NCBI GenBank assembly: GCA_006937955.1 | Contig: SSNP01000031.1 | Location: forward strand, 2,815,928-2,879,927 | Direction of reading: 5' to 3' | DNA: 64,000 nt | Source of the DNA: Pachypanchax playfairii | Taxonomy: Eukaryota > Chordata > Actinopteri > Cyprinodontiformes > Aplocheilidae | In this document: positions 46,994 through 58,800 of the stretch, piece after piece | How positions within the stretch are numbered: the stretch's first letter is position 1 | Layout: each line of letters opens with the position of its first letter | Position numbers and translations under genes: made by a program | Notes under the pieces: model-generated | What the model saw: only the letters and a program-made list of their open reading frames with translations | What the model was told of the DNA's origin: nothing | Database searches by the model: none

Positions 46994-48589
46994 ATGGGGA
47001 AGTATTTTCACCTGTACGAGAACATTTCCAAAGTGGGCCCATTTGACGGGCCCCAGTACTACCTAGCCCCAACATGGGCGTTTCACCTGCAGACCTTGTT
47101 CATGGGCATAGTCTTCTTCGTTGGTACGCCTTTAAACTTTATTGTTCTCTTGGCCACTGCCAAGTACAAGAAACTCAGAGTTCCTCTCAACTACATCCTC
47201 GTCAACATCTCCTTCGCTGGCTTCATCTTCGTCACCTTCTCTGTCAGTCAGGTGTTTGTGGCCACCATGAAGGGCTACTACTTCCTGGGTTACACCTTGT
47301 GTGCCTTGGAAGCTGCCATGGGTGCCATAGCAGGTAAATTCAGTAGGTGTGAGGAACTGATGGTGTGGAGGTGGCAGGTGATTACAGCGTACGTCTTCTT
47401 TGCAGGTCTGGTGTTGTCCTGGTCGCTCGCGGTCCTTTCCTTTGAGCGGTACCTGGTCATCTGTAAACCCTTTGGAGCCTTTAAGTTTGGTAGTTCTCAT
47501 GCTGGGGCCGCTGTCGTCTTCACCTGGGTAATAGGAACAGCCTGTGCCACCCCACCTTTCTATGGCTGGAGCAGGTAGGTGTCACACCTAAGTTAGAGGT
47601 CTCTCTGGTCTGATGTTTCCTGGACAGGTGATGTAATGATTGTGTTCAGGTATGTCCCTGAGGGGCTGGGCTGTTCCTGTGGGCCTGACTGGTACTCTAA
47701 CTGTGTGGAGTACAGCTGTACCAGCTACACCAAGTTTTTGTTGGTGACCTGCTTCGTCATTCCTCTGTCCATCATCATCTTCTCCTACTCACAGTTACTG
47801 GGTGCTCTGAGAGCTGTGAGTCAACATTATGAATCATTAACCCTTTGATGTACCTAAAATAAACAAACTGGACCACATGCTGAAACTAGACCTCCTGGTT
47901 CTGATCTGCAGGTTGCAGCCCAGCAGGCAGAGTCAGCCTCCACCCAGAAGGCTGAGAAGGAGGTATCCAGGATGATCATTGTGATGGTGGGATCCTTCGT
48001 CACCTGCTACGGTCCATATGCTCTGGCAGCTATGTACTACGCCTACTCCGATGATACAAACAAAGATTACCGACTCGTCACCATTCCAGCATTTTTCTCA
48101 AAGAGCGCCTGCATCTACAACCCGATTATCTACGTCTTGATGAACAAACAGGTGAGTAAGCAGAGCAGACCTGATCCTGAAGGTAACGTTGAACCGACTG
48201 TAACTTCTTTCATGCGGCTCACAATCCATCAGACCTCAAGTTGGATCTTTTCCAGATATTTTGTTGTTATTGATCCAGTTAAGTTGAACACAGGTGCCTT
48301 TTTCTTTGGGGGATCAAGAAGTGGTGATCAAATAATCCTCTAATCCCTTGACTAGGGCTTTAGAGGTCACTTGGAGAATCAGACGGCCACTCCTTTGTCC
48401 CCAAAAGAGAAGGGTTACTCTAACCCACCTGGAGGAATCAAACCAGCGAGGTAGATCAGTAAAATAAAACCCTGATATCTGTTTCTCCATCTTCAGTTTA
48501 ATGGCTGCATCATGGAAATGGTGTTTGGAAAGAAAATGGAAGAATCATCGGAAGTGTCTTCAAAGACTGAGGTGTCCACGGCTTCTTAA
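46994..48589 (+). CDS. opn1sw1: SWS1 cone opsin, predicted UV-sensitive
   Basis: Five exons: 46994-47333, 47406-47574, 47650-47815, 47912-48151 and 48497-48589, encoding 335 aa. The start MGKYFHLYENISKVGPF.GPQYYLAP and the end FNGCIMEMVFGKKMEESSEV are SWS1-type. It is a seven-helix GPCR with CALEAAMG (Glu113 counterion and Cys110 in bovine numbering), the ERY motif in SFERYLVICK, Lys296 in FFSKSACIYNP, and NPIIY. Key tuning positions by alignment: Phe86 (GFIFVTFSVSQ), Ser90, Gln93, Ala114 and Ala118. Phe86 is the established determinant of UV absorption in SWS1, so a peak near 360 nm is inferred. The five-exon structure is that of SWS1 and SWS2 opsins. SWS2 is excluded by the N and C termini and by the neighbours tnpo3 and calu. 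AATAAA is at 48778-48783. The ATG was chosen because a TATA box lies just upstream. Confidence 0.97.
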
Positions 48590-49329
48590 TGTTTGGAGCA
48601 AAACTCTGAAGGACATTTGACTTCCCAAAAGGACTTTTAAAGGTCTGAGTTCAGAGGATTCACGGTAAACCCAGAACAGGATTCTGACAAACATGTAAAT
48701 ACAGTTTATACAGAAGACTTCAGCATCAGCAGCTGGTATTTATTTTATTGTAGAAACAATTTGTTTAGATAAAAAGCAATAAAAAAAAACAAATAAAAAA
48801 TTGATTGAAATTATTGTGTTTGTTCTCGGTTTGCTAAAAAAAAGTGCATCTTTTTGACTTTGTGTTTCTCATGGGTCAGAACAAACACTCCATTCAAATG
48901 GAATTGTTTACCCATAATGCACAGCAGCAAACAACATATCAGCACCAACAGCTCGTCCCAGCTGTCAGCACGGTGGTGGGAGGCTGATGACCTGGACACC
49001 TTGCAGTCTCTGAGTTAACCATGAATTTAATCCAGTTATGAAAAACTTTAAACTGAGGGAAAATTAACATTTAGTGTAAACCTTGAATAGAAATGCAAAT
49101 AGAGTACAAATATTCCTACAACAAACTAAAAAACAAAAGTCTAAAAACAACACGTTAAATCAAACACAGTGACATAAAAACAGAACATGAATAATCTAAA
49201 TGAGGAGTAAAAATCAGAAAATGTGAAACAGCCAAAGTGCAAAGCTACATGTGACAAACAGGATTAACTTTTAACAAATAAATTACTGGACAGGAGTAAC
49301 TCTGTTCAGTCCAGAAATCCGAAACTTCT
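48590..49329. other. opn1sw1-calu convergent 3' UTRs
   Basis: Tail-to-tail 3' ends, with the opsin poly(A) signal at 48778. AT-rich, with no gene recognised. Confidence 0.6.
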
Positions 49330-52300
49330 CTAGAACTCATCGTGTCGAAGTAAAGCTTCCCCGTAGTTTGTCACCTGACTTCCAACAAACAGGTCGTATT
49401 TGTCAATGACTTCCTTCTTGGTCAGTTTTCCATCCTGAACAAAAACAAAAATATGTTAAACATGAAACTATTCAGCAGATTCACATGAAGACCTATAAAA
49501 TTCAGTCTGACCTTGTTGACATCAGACTCATAGATCAGATGTTTGGCCTCAGCTACAGCGTGGTCGTAATCAGATGGAAGAATCCAGTCCAGAGTTTCTT
49601 CTCTGTCCATCTTCCCATCCTTGTTTTTGTCTCGGAACTCTGAGAACTGCTGACGTTCTGTTGCCACCCACTCTGGTTCCTCTGCACCTTCCTCTGCTGT
49701 GTACATGTCACCTACAAACAACATGGAACAGAGAATTATTTAAACCAGCAGATCACCAGAGGTCAGATTTCTATTACAAAGTCTTATAATTTAAATTAGA
49801 TTTGAAGTAGAAAATGGCAGTGAGGGCTCTGGTCCGCCCTCTGCTGGCCTCAGTTATACATTACATCTATATAAGTTTTGATTCTGTGACTCAAGCAACA
49901 GTAACTCACGCTGAATACATTCTGACATCATTTTCATCTAAACTGAGGAACAAAATGGAAACTTTAAGATCAGGTCCAGCAGGTGAGTGTGTGGTTAGAG
50001 CTGCAAGGGGAGGAGGTATCTGCTTTAATTGACTTTACTAGATTGTTCCACTATCACAAGGTCCCAGATGAGAAGAATTAAAGGTTGCTGTTAATAGGGA
50101 TGAAAGAACTAGACAGAGTTCCTGAGAGGAACTCCGAGGTCCAGAAAGACCACCAGCCTGAATAAGTGCTGCAAACCCAGAAGTCTCTCTGTAGGCAGCC
50201 CGGTGCAGCAAAAAGAAGATCCAACAGGTTCTGGAGCATCTTTAGGGTTTCACTGGGTTTGCTGGGAGCTGACAGAGAACCATGACCTGAACCAACAAAC
50301 ACGGATGTTGGACAGAACCTGGACCATGAGACAGAAGGATAAATGACTACTTTTAAGCTGATGATGTGCTCAATAGATTGAAGATACACCAGAGTTGGGG
50401 CTGCATGGAGATGCAGTGGTTAGCACCGTTGCCTTGCTGCAAGTAGGTCCTGAGTTTGAAAACCAGACCGGTACCTTTCTGCATAGAGTTTGCATATTCT
50501 CCTCATGCACGTGTAGGACTCCGGCTTCATCACACAAAACAAAAACATGCTTGAGATTAATTAACGGCTCTAAATTGTCCCTATGTGTGAGTGTGTGTTT
50601 GGCCCTGTGATGGACAGGTGACCTGTCCAGATGTAGCCCCACCTCTTGTCCAGTGACAGAGGGATACACCAGCTTCCTGCGACACTGAACAGGAACAAGC
50701 AGGTACAAATTTGGGTTCAGGTGGGCTACAGGATGTAGGACATGTATAACACCAGGTCTTAATGCTAAGAAGACCTAATATGACAGAAAGACTGTCACAC
50801 CTGACAGGTGACAGGACCGTCTCAAGCCAGCATGACTTTAACTGTTCACAGGTTTTAGTACATCTCACAGATCTGAACTTTGAGTGGATCATTCCTTACC
50901 GATGTACTCTTTCATGTCGATGAAGCCATCTCCATTCTTGTCTATATCTTCCAATGTTTCCTTCAGACAGCAAAAAGAGGTGTTACATCTCAGGAACCCT
51001 GTCAGGTGATCTCAGTGACATCACACTCACCTGCACCACGATTTCTTTCATATGTTCATGATCCTCTGGGTGAAGAAAAGCTGTGAATTCCTCTTTATCT
51101 GCAATCAAATCTCCATTTCTATCTGCCACCTTAAAGCGTCTCTCATCCCTCGCCATCATGTGACCGTAGTTATATTCTGTGATATCCTGAGGATCATCTG
51201 TGAGTGATCAATCAGCAAACTGATCAGAAAATAAAAAAACATTTTAAAAACATGACCTAACAGCAGGCGCTTGCTTCCTCACCCAGGAAACTACCATATG
51301 TGACGTTCTTGTACTCGTCCCAGCTGATCAGGCCATCCTTGTTCATGTCGAAGTCGTTCCACTGATGTGCCACATTCTCAAAAATGTGTTTCTTCTGGAC
51401 GTTTTTGATCCAAACCTTTAGTTCTTCTTCAGAGATGAAACCGTCTTTGTCACCATCGATTTTATCTGCGATGATGCTGCAAAGAGACGCAGAGGTCAGC
51501 TGTAAGAGTCACAGCAGCTGAACAGTGAGCTGAGTACTGCCCTCTGCTGGGGGAACCACACATCACCAGCTTGTTTCCTCTTTAATCCTAATAATTAACT
51601 ATCAGTTTCTCATTAATTCTGTTTTATTTAATGAATATTGATTTTACTTTTTTGAATAAACTTCAAGCCCCCAAATACAGAAATATCAGCTGAACCTTTT
51701 CAGGATGTTTGTTGTGAAGCAGGAAACATGGACCACATGCCAGAACATTTCCAATTCATCTTGACTAAGAATTGTTAGAACAGAAGAAACACCTGCACAG
51801 GTGATACATCAGCGTTTCAGGTAAGACTTTTCAGTGTTACAGTTTGGAAACTGAAAAAAAAAAAGATTTTAGTTTGTTTCTGAGTTTCATTCCACTGCAC
51901 ACAGCATGAACGTTACATATTCCTTGTCAGATTAAATTGGTTTGAATAATCTCAGACTACAGATTTTAAAACGCTGGTAAAGGTAGTATGAAGGTTTTTA
52001 AAATATTCAAGATATTCAGAGGATCCAGTTTAACACCAGATTCCTGCCTGTCCAGAGCAGAAGATCAGGAAACTGAATCTGGAGGAATCTCAGAGTGTGA
52101 GCTTAGATCTCCACACGTGGACGACACCTGAAGACTGAAGTGTCAGAACATCTTGAAGAAACAAAAAGATCAAGTGTGAAAGAACTTCTCAGGAAAGAAA
52201 TTATTTCAGCCTCATTCTGTCAGCAGTGAAATCAAATCCAACCTAATTTTAGATGTGAAAACAACCAAACCTGAGTCTCCGTTTACTCTCCTCGGGTGAA

Positions 52301-52488
52301 AGGTGGTCGAAAGTTTTAGCTTCATCTTGTCCCAGAAAAGCTTCATGATCATAATCAAAGTTCTTGTTGTCGTTGTGTTCGACCTGACTGAGAGGTTCTT
52401 CCTGGTGGACTCTGGGTTTCTTCTCTGTTGGTTTACTGCTGCCGTGGACCATGAGGAGGACCAAGCAGATCAGCAGGGATCGGATCAT
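49330..52488 (-). CDS. calu: Calumenin, ER EF-hand calcium-binding protein
   Basis: Six coding exons from the right: 52271-52488, 51283-51476, 51031-51197, 50900-50960, 49512-49711 and 49330-49434, encoding 314 aa. The start MIRSLLICLVLLMVHGSSKP is a signal peptide. Six EF-hand loops follow: DGDKDGFISEEE, DMNKDGLISWDE, DRNGDLIADKEE, DKNGDGFIDMKE, DKNKDGKMDREE and DVNKDGKLTKKE, the last spanning an exon junction. A sequon NVT in KNVTYG matches the known glycosylation site. The protein ends in HDEF, the retention signal of the CREC family. Calumenin resides in the ER and secretory pathway, where it buffers calcium and modulates vitamin-K-dependent carboxylation and SERCA. HDEF and the loop series separate it from reticulocalbins, which end HDEL. 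A likely non-coding exon 1 ends on the minus strand at about 53009. Teleosts have calua and calub; linkage to SWS1 opsin suggests calua. Confidence 0.96.
50390..50710. repeat. Dispersed teleost repeat in a calu intron
   Basis: GGGGCTGCATGGAGATGCAGTGG...CCTTGCTGCAAGTAGGTCCTG followed by GTGATGGACAGGTGACCTGTCC and GCGACACTGAACAGGAACAAGC: a near-complete member of the family seen at 14440, 34460/35259 and 41110. Confidence 0.75.
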
Positions 52489-52989
52489 CCTGTCAGGCTG
52501 GTTCACAGACACAATATTTACTCAAACACAAGTCCTGATGCTGCTCGGAGGTCCGAGCTGAAGCGCAGACACTCTTATGTTCAAACAATGTTTTGTGGGT
52601 TTTTTTTATGATTGGGTGGAGAGTTTGTTCACAGCTGTGGATGTTTCTACCACGGAGCTGAACAGCTGATAGCTTCACAGATCAAGTCTGTAAAACAGGA
52701 CTGGCATGTGTGACCTAATAGATGGACACTGTGAGGGTATAAAACATCAGTATAAAACAACATGTGAATCACTCACTGTTTCTGCTGCGTACACGTGAAT
52801 CAGTCTGTTCTTTTCTCTGTACATGTGAATTACACTGTTTTTTCTATGAACGTGTGAAACACAGCTTGTATGTAACAGGCACGTCTTCCATGTTATTACC
52901 ATGTTACAGTGGGATGTGCTGCGACGCTCTGCTGGTGGTAACTTTAAGTAAAAACTTTATAAAAAGCTCATTAGAAACTGCACAGAGAA

Positions 52990-53260
52990 AACAGATAGCG
53001 GGCATCTCACCTGTGCGCGCGCCGCTCCTTCACCTGGTCAATTCCACCGTCTCAGTTCACACACCGACACGCTCAGCTGCTGTAGGCCGTTTCCGTTCCA
53101 CCAATCCCGCCCTGCCAGTAGCTCCGCTCTCCAGCTGATTGGTCCACATCGGCCAGCTGGGTGTGTTTTGGGGGTGACGTCACTGGGCCTCGGGCATCGC
53201 ACTCACCTCTTATTGGTGTGTTTTTCGGTGAGAGGGCGGGAGTACGTCCTGCCACGTCCA
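52990..53260 (-). promoter_or_regulatory. calu: calu promoter and non-coding exon 1
   Basis: On the minus strand a donor CACAG|GTGAGATG falls at about 53009, giving a candidate 5' UTR exon upstream of the coding exons. The region is CpG-richer, with CCAAT (53101-53105, plus strand) and a perfect CRE TGACGTCA at 53175-53182. Confidence 0.45.
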
Positions 53261-53689
53261 CATGAACAGACTCGATTCTTTCCCTCCGAAAGTTAAAAAA
53301 CAGACGAAACGAACCTGATTTACTTTGATTCTATCAGACTCTGCTGAGTCAGGAAAGGTTTTGACGAGACTCGGTTCTGTTTGAAGAGTCGAAGCGGCTC
53401 AGATTAGGCTCCTGATTTGGATCCTGGACGTCTCCACCAAACATTCACAAACAACAAACATTCGAACAAATAAACCCTGTTGCTCGTCGTCCAGCTGTGA
53501 GGAGAAAGGAAAGTTCTAATGTTTGTAAATAACAGTTTAATGATTCTGACTTTTGTTTTATAATTTACCGCTTCCTGTTACTGAGTGGACAGCACCCCAA
53601 GTGGTTACCAGCTGTACAGCAACTGACCATTTTACGTCATGTAACGCAGCAATGCATTCGACTAGTCTCTATTCAATCAGGATCAGATT

Positions 53690-54498
53690 CAGAATATGGT
53701 TTATTTGGTCCATACAATGAATTTTGTTCTAGTTCACTTTCCACGTGTACTTACAGACAGACATAAATGACAATAAAGAGACAGTGTTGGACATAGAATA
53801 CACGTGATACAACACGTTAGCAGCATCGTCCACCATTACAGTCTGATTGATGAGTTGAAGTCAAGTGGTACAGAACACGTAGATAATACTATTTTTATGA
53901 TAGAATAGATTATATCTTCATTAGAGGTGTTATCAGACAGCATCAGACTGCTGCATCCTAGATGCATGAAGGAGCATTTCTGCAGGTCCTTCCTTCCTGC
54001 CGCCGTAAGACTGTACAATCAGAACTGCTCTCAATAGAGATGAAGGTTTACATCAGACCGAACCCATCACCAATACTGCTGTTACTTTTCACATTTATTA
54101 ACAACAGATTGTACATAATAACTTATTGAAAGCTACATGGTTTTTTTTTTCATGCACAGTTCAATGCAAAATCTTTAATTTTTCAATGCAATTATATCCA
54201 TATTCTAACTACTTTAAGAACTGTACAATATTTTTATAATGTTTTATAACTATGGTAACATGTTGTAGATACTCTTTTACTTATTTTTTCTTCTTTTGTT
54301 GTAAACATTGTGTGTGCTCCGTTATGTTATGTTCTATGTTCTGTTTGTATACCTGTTTGTTTGTTTACATATAACTGATGCTGCTGTTACGACCAAATTT
54401 CCCCTCATGGGACATTAAAGGTTTATTCTATTCTATTCTATTCTATTCTATTCTATTCTATTCTATTCTATTCTATTCTATTCTATTCTATTCTAAAT
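53690..54498 (+). mobile_element. LINE 3'-end fragment with (TTCTA)n tail
   Basis: The segment at 53930-54040 encodes, with breaks, a Rex1-type ORF terminus (the FCRSFLPAAVRLYNQ region). It runs through a 3' UTR ending TCATGGGACATTAAAGG and a tail of about fourteen TTCTA pentamers (54424-54495). An inverted LINE tail (GAATATGGTTTATTTGGTCC) is at 53694. Inactive. Confidence 0.7.
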
Positions 54499-54779
54499 AT
54501 GTTCAACATGGTGACGGTATGGGATTTTTGTGTCTTGTGGTTTTGGCATACAGAGATCTGTAGCTCCATCAATGGCAGACTTCTTATTCTTCATGTCTGT
54601 TCCAAAAGACAAGAGTGAGTCATTCACAGATCAGACAGGATGGAAGAGTAGACAAGGGCTGAAACAGAGTCTGAGTCAAGTAACCGGTCCATTAAATCCA
54701 AAATCCCAGGGATCAGAGGCAAACAAGAAAAAGCAGACAGGGACAGGGACTGTCCAGGGTCACAGCCACAGTAAATTCA

Positions 54780-54890
54780 ATAAGACAAGCAGACAGAAAG
54801 AACGGATAGGCAGACAGACTGACAGTCAGACAGATGCAGACAGACGGAGAGAGACAGATAGACAGACAAATGCAGACAGTCAGTACGTTT
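54780..54890. repeat. GACAGACA-rich simple repeat
   Basis: Short low-complexity stretch of AGACAGACAGATGCAGACAG type. Confidence 0.7.
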
Positions 54891-55480
54891 ACATGCACAC
54901 CTAAATCGAGCTTTTGGCAGAAGTCGGACTAAGGATTAGTCCCCTAGTGAGAGTCGTATCCCAGTTTACATGTCACTTCGACAATTGCTACGATAGGTGG
55001 CACCATGCGACCCTTCACGGGGGCATTCTTCTGGTTTGCATCAAACAAAGAAACAGTTACATGATACACTAACAGTTTAATCACTTATCCTGTCTTATAC
55101 ACCTCCTTCGGTTCCTGCGCTTCATTCTCCTCAAAATAAATGTTTGTTGGAGTTTTAAAATCATTTCTGTATGAAAATAGCACAAACAGCAACCAGTACG
55201 GCCATTTTGGCAGTAGGGTCGAGCGCAAGTTGTGACACTGGCAGCTCGTAGTGGCATTTCCACTGCCAGGGTCACGAATTGCACCTGCTGTCTCTCCATT
55301 TTGGTTGTCATGGAGAAAGAATGCTGTGGCACATAGTGCTCACTGTCCCAATACTACTAATATGTGCGCACTTGTTCACTACGCACTTCGGACCCTTATG
55401 TGCACTTCTGGTAAGTGCACTTCGTGGGAGACCGTAGGGTGCAGTATTGGGACCGGGCCATTGTAAAACGCACTGATCTT
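54880..55480. mobile_element. DNA-transposon fragments with TIR-like ends
   Basis: 54885-54990 (TACGTTTACATGCACACCTAAAT...AGTCGGACTAAGG) resembles the end of a common fish DNA element. 55345-55465 is bounded by CTGTCCCAATAC and GTATTGGGACCGGGCC in inverse order and is related to 59380-59545. No transposase frame is intact. Confidence 0.5.
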
Positions 55481-56330
55481 CCACTTACGCTTGAGTTAGC
55501 CACCATCTTCTTCGTTTACTGTTTTGCTGTTTATCGCGGCGCTGCCATCGACATCATTTCCTGAAGGGGCGGGCCAGATAGCTCGACTAAGCAGCAGCCG
55601 GAGTGTTTACATGTAGAGATTTAAAAATTTTTTTGGAAATAACCAGTGGCGGCTGGCCAATAGAGGGCGCTAGGGCACCACCCTCCCTATCAAAAACATG
55701 ATGTGGCAGCAAATAAAAATGCCATGTTTGGTGGTTAATTTGAACTCTAATATTGTGCCCAGACTCCAGACCAACACGGGAGGAAGGTTTAAAAGGTTTA
55801 CTGACAGTTTGTACTAAAGCTGCATGCTGCTCTGGTTCACAGGAGTCGGTTGACTCTGGATGGAGGAACGCAGGGTGGATCTGCTGGCAGAGGAGAGCAG
55901 GTTACAGATCGGATCAGAGGTGAGAATGGCAAAGTTACGGTGTGTGTGGTTGGGTGCGGGCTTATGGTTGTGAGCTGGAAAGATTGCGTGGAGAGGGGTG
56001 TCGGTGACAGCTGAGGTGGTGGCATTGGTGTGGCTAGTGCTGGTGAAGCAATCTGAGATACTAGGCTACGATGGAGTTGGTGGTGGAGGGTTGACAGATC
56101 GGTGTTGTTTTCCAGGAGCAGGTGGGGAGAGATCCATGACGGAGACAGACCAGGACAGCAGGAGGTCGGACACGACGGAGCGCGTCAGGATCAGGAGGAG
56201 TGAGCCCTCTGGATGGCATGGCAGGACGGCCAGCGTGGATGTGTAAAGGCGCTCAGGAGGGCTGGAACAGAATCCAGCGAGGAAGGAGAACCTAGGCGAG
56301 GAAGGAGTAAAATCCCAGGTAAGTCAATGA
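55481..56330. other. Intergenic sequence, no gene recognised
   Basis: It contains a short repeat fragment (GTGGCGGCTGGCCAATAGAGG, 55648-55668). Nothing else interpretable. Confidence 0.4.
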
Positions 56331-57830
56331 CAAACACAGTGTTGGGGATTCAGGCGTTTGGCTGCCTGTAGGTACTCCAGGTTCTTATGGTCCGTCCAAA
56401 CTAAAAGTGGGAGATCTGTCCCCTCCAGCCAGTGCCACCACTCCTCCAGGGCGAGCTTGATGGCCAGAAGCTCCTTGTCGCCTATATTATAGTTTTTCTG
56501 GGCTGGGGTGAACCGCTTAGAAAAGAATGAACAGGGGTGCATCTTACCATCAGACCTGGCCCGCTGGGACAAGACTGAGCCCACTCCCTCATCCGAAACA
56601 TAGACCTCGACAGTGAACTGGAGTTCGGTGTCAGGATCGACGAGGACTGGCACTCTTCAAAACCGCTGCTGTAGCTCTCGGAAGGCCCGGTCCGCCTCCT
56701 CGCTCCACCGGAAAGGAGTCTTGGTGGAGGTGAGTGCAGTGAGCAGGGCAGCGATGGTGCTGAATCCGTGAATGAATCGTCTGTAGAACTTGGTGAAGCC
56801 AAGGAACTTGGAGCTGCTTCCATGAAGAGGGAACTGGCCACTCCTCCACGGCCTTGGTCTTCGCTGGGTCTAGTCTGATCTGTCCACCCTCTCGAATGAA
56901 ACCGAGAAAAGTTATGGAAGGTACGTGGACCTCACATTTCTCCGTCTTGACGAAGAGACGGTTCTCCAGTAGATGCTGGAGAACTAGGCGGATGTGCTGC
57001 TGATGCAGGACCGGGTCTATAGAGAAGATCAGGATGTCATCAAGATATACAAACACAAACTTATGCAAGAAGTCTCTGTGCACATCAATGATGAGATTTT
57101 GAAACACAGCGGGAGCGTTGGTGAGACCAAATGGCATGATGAGGTATTCATAGTGTCCGATGTGGGTCTTAAATGCAGTCTTCCACTCATCTCCAGCTTG
57201 TATCCGCACCAGCTGATACAAGTTGCGGAGATCAAGCTTAGAGACGATTGTGGCTTTTTGGACGGGTTCGCGAGCAGATGACAGGAGGGGAAGTGAATAC
57301 TTGTTTTTGACCGTTATGTTGTTCAGACCCCGGTAGTCGATACAGGGTTGGAGTGAGTTATCTTTCTTGGACACAAAGAAAAATCCAGCGCCGAGTGGAG
57401 ATGAGGATGGGCGGATGATGCCTGCTTTAAGTGAATTGTTTATATACTATTCCATTGCTTCTCTCTCTGAACGGGATAAACTGAATAACCAACCTCCTGG
57501 CAGAGGATCGCCTGGAAGGAGGTCGATGACACAGTTGTATGGTCGATGTGGGGGCAGAGAGAGAGCGAGATCCTTACTAAAAACCCTACTCAGATCGTGG
57601 TAGACGGGCGGAACGTTCGTCAGGTCTGGCGGAGCTACAGCGGTCTCTTTAGTAGTGGGACCAACCGGATGAGCAGATTGTAAACAGTTCTTATGGCAGT
57701 AGTTACTCCAGGAATTGACGCAATGATTTGACCAGTCAAATTGTGGATTGTGAACCTTTAACCAAGGGTAACCCAACACTACGGGTGCTTCAGAGGATGG
57801 AAACATTTAGAACTGGAACTTCTCAGTGTG
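56331..57830 (-). mobile_element. Degenerate Ty3/gypsy retrotransposon, pol fragment
   Basis: The minus strand carries, in order, the end of a protease/linker region (57806-57447, with LGYPWL), reverse transcriptase (57374-56631, with the FVYLDDILIFS active site and LIMPFGLTNAP), and an RNase H part (56653-56324, with the FFSKRFTPAQKNYNIGDKEL region). Breaks: one in-frame stop at 57447-57449 between linker and RT, and at least two frame changes between the RT end and RNase H. No integrase or LTR was recognised nearby. It is a dead fragment, in a lineage like the sushi/chromovirus group of fish. Confidence 0.88.
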
Positions 57831-58292
57831 GTTACCAGATATGTCTCACGTCACTGCACCTCTTTTATCCCAGGCTGAGTGGCAGATAACGAGCTGCACC
57901 TGCTGCTGGTGATAAACCTGCCACACCACACCACACCAGCTGCACCGAACAAAATGATTTCTGAAAGACAGAAGTTGCATTGTAAAATATGATTTCCTCC
58001 TGCTTCTTCATTTCTCATATGTCTAGTTCAGCTCTGGGGCACTGGCGTTTGTGCCCTCAGGAGGTGGGCTCTTAGAACGAATTAGCCAATAGCAGATCTG
58101 CATTGCCAAACGGAAGAACTTAATTTAGCCAAAAAACGCAGAAAATAACTTCACGAAGGGCGATTTTTGAAGCGCCCAAAACCACGTTTAAATACTGCGA
58201 GATTATCTGCTATCAAACATTAAATGAGAAAGGAAAGCAGTCGAGGCTTCACTCGGAGGTAGCTGGATGTAGCTATGCTAACTCGGTTTTCA
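57831..58292. other. Intergenic sequence, no gene recognised
   Basis: A short CACAC run (about 57922-57945) and nothing recognisable otherwise. Confidence 0.4.
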
Positions 58293-58800
58293 TTTAAAGA
58301 GGTCATTGCATTAAAAACGTTTTTTCTGAGGTTTCTGTTGAATATTTTAGCTCCACAGGTGTTCTTACCTTCTTACTGGGTGTGAAAACAGGTCAACAAC
58401 TTCTCTTTCAGTTTTAATCTCTCAAACTACGCCGGTAGCGATAAAACCCGAGTCCAAACGGCCTGTATCTGTTTCGTCACAACTCCTTTGTTTGTCAGTA
58501 TCATCAGCTCCCGCTGTTGAAACCATGCCTAGCAGGCTGCTGGCTGAAACCTGTTAGCATAAGACGTAACAAACAGGAAGAGAGAACGCCTGATGTTACC
58601 ATGTGCAGCGGGGAAGAAAACAGTATACCTTGCTCTCTAAGACTAGTTTGTTAGCCAGTCCAGCAAATCCAAAATAATTAATATGAACGAGCAGGCTCGA
58701 TGCCTGACGGAACGAGCCGGAACCACCCGAATTTTAATGCAGACAGATTGAAAGGTCTGTTAATCAGTGTTTACTAACGTTTTTTTAGATATTAAACTGT
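58293..58800. mobile_element. Non-autonomous DNA element, copy 3 (inverted, end-truncated)
   Basis: Inverted relative to copies 1 and 2. It begins TTTAAAGAGGTCATTGCATT, which equals the complemented right end of copy 2, and stays aligned to about 58800, where the far terminus is missing. Confidence 0.8.

Noticed and set aside
55081..55332. 83-codon Arg-rich minus-strand frame as a gene (C-terminal MKRRNRRR)
   Set aside because: It has no start context, domain or splice partners and lies among DNA-transposon debris. At most it is a Harbinger-like remnant.
56324..57806. Endogenous retrovirus with potential activity
   Set aside because: The pol order and motifs are Ty3/gypsy. There is an in-frame stop, frame changes, and no integrase, envelope or LTR.
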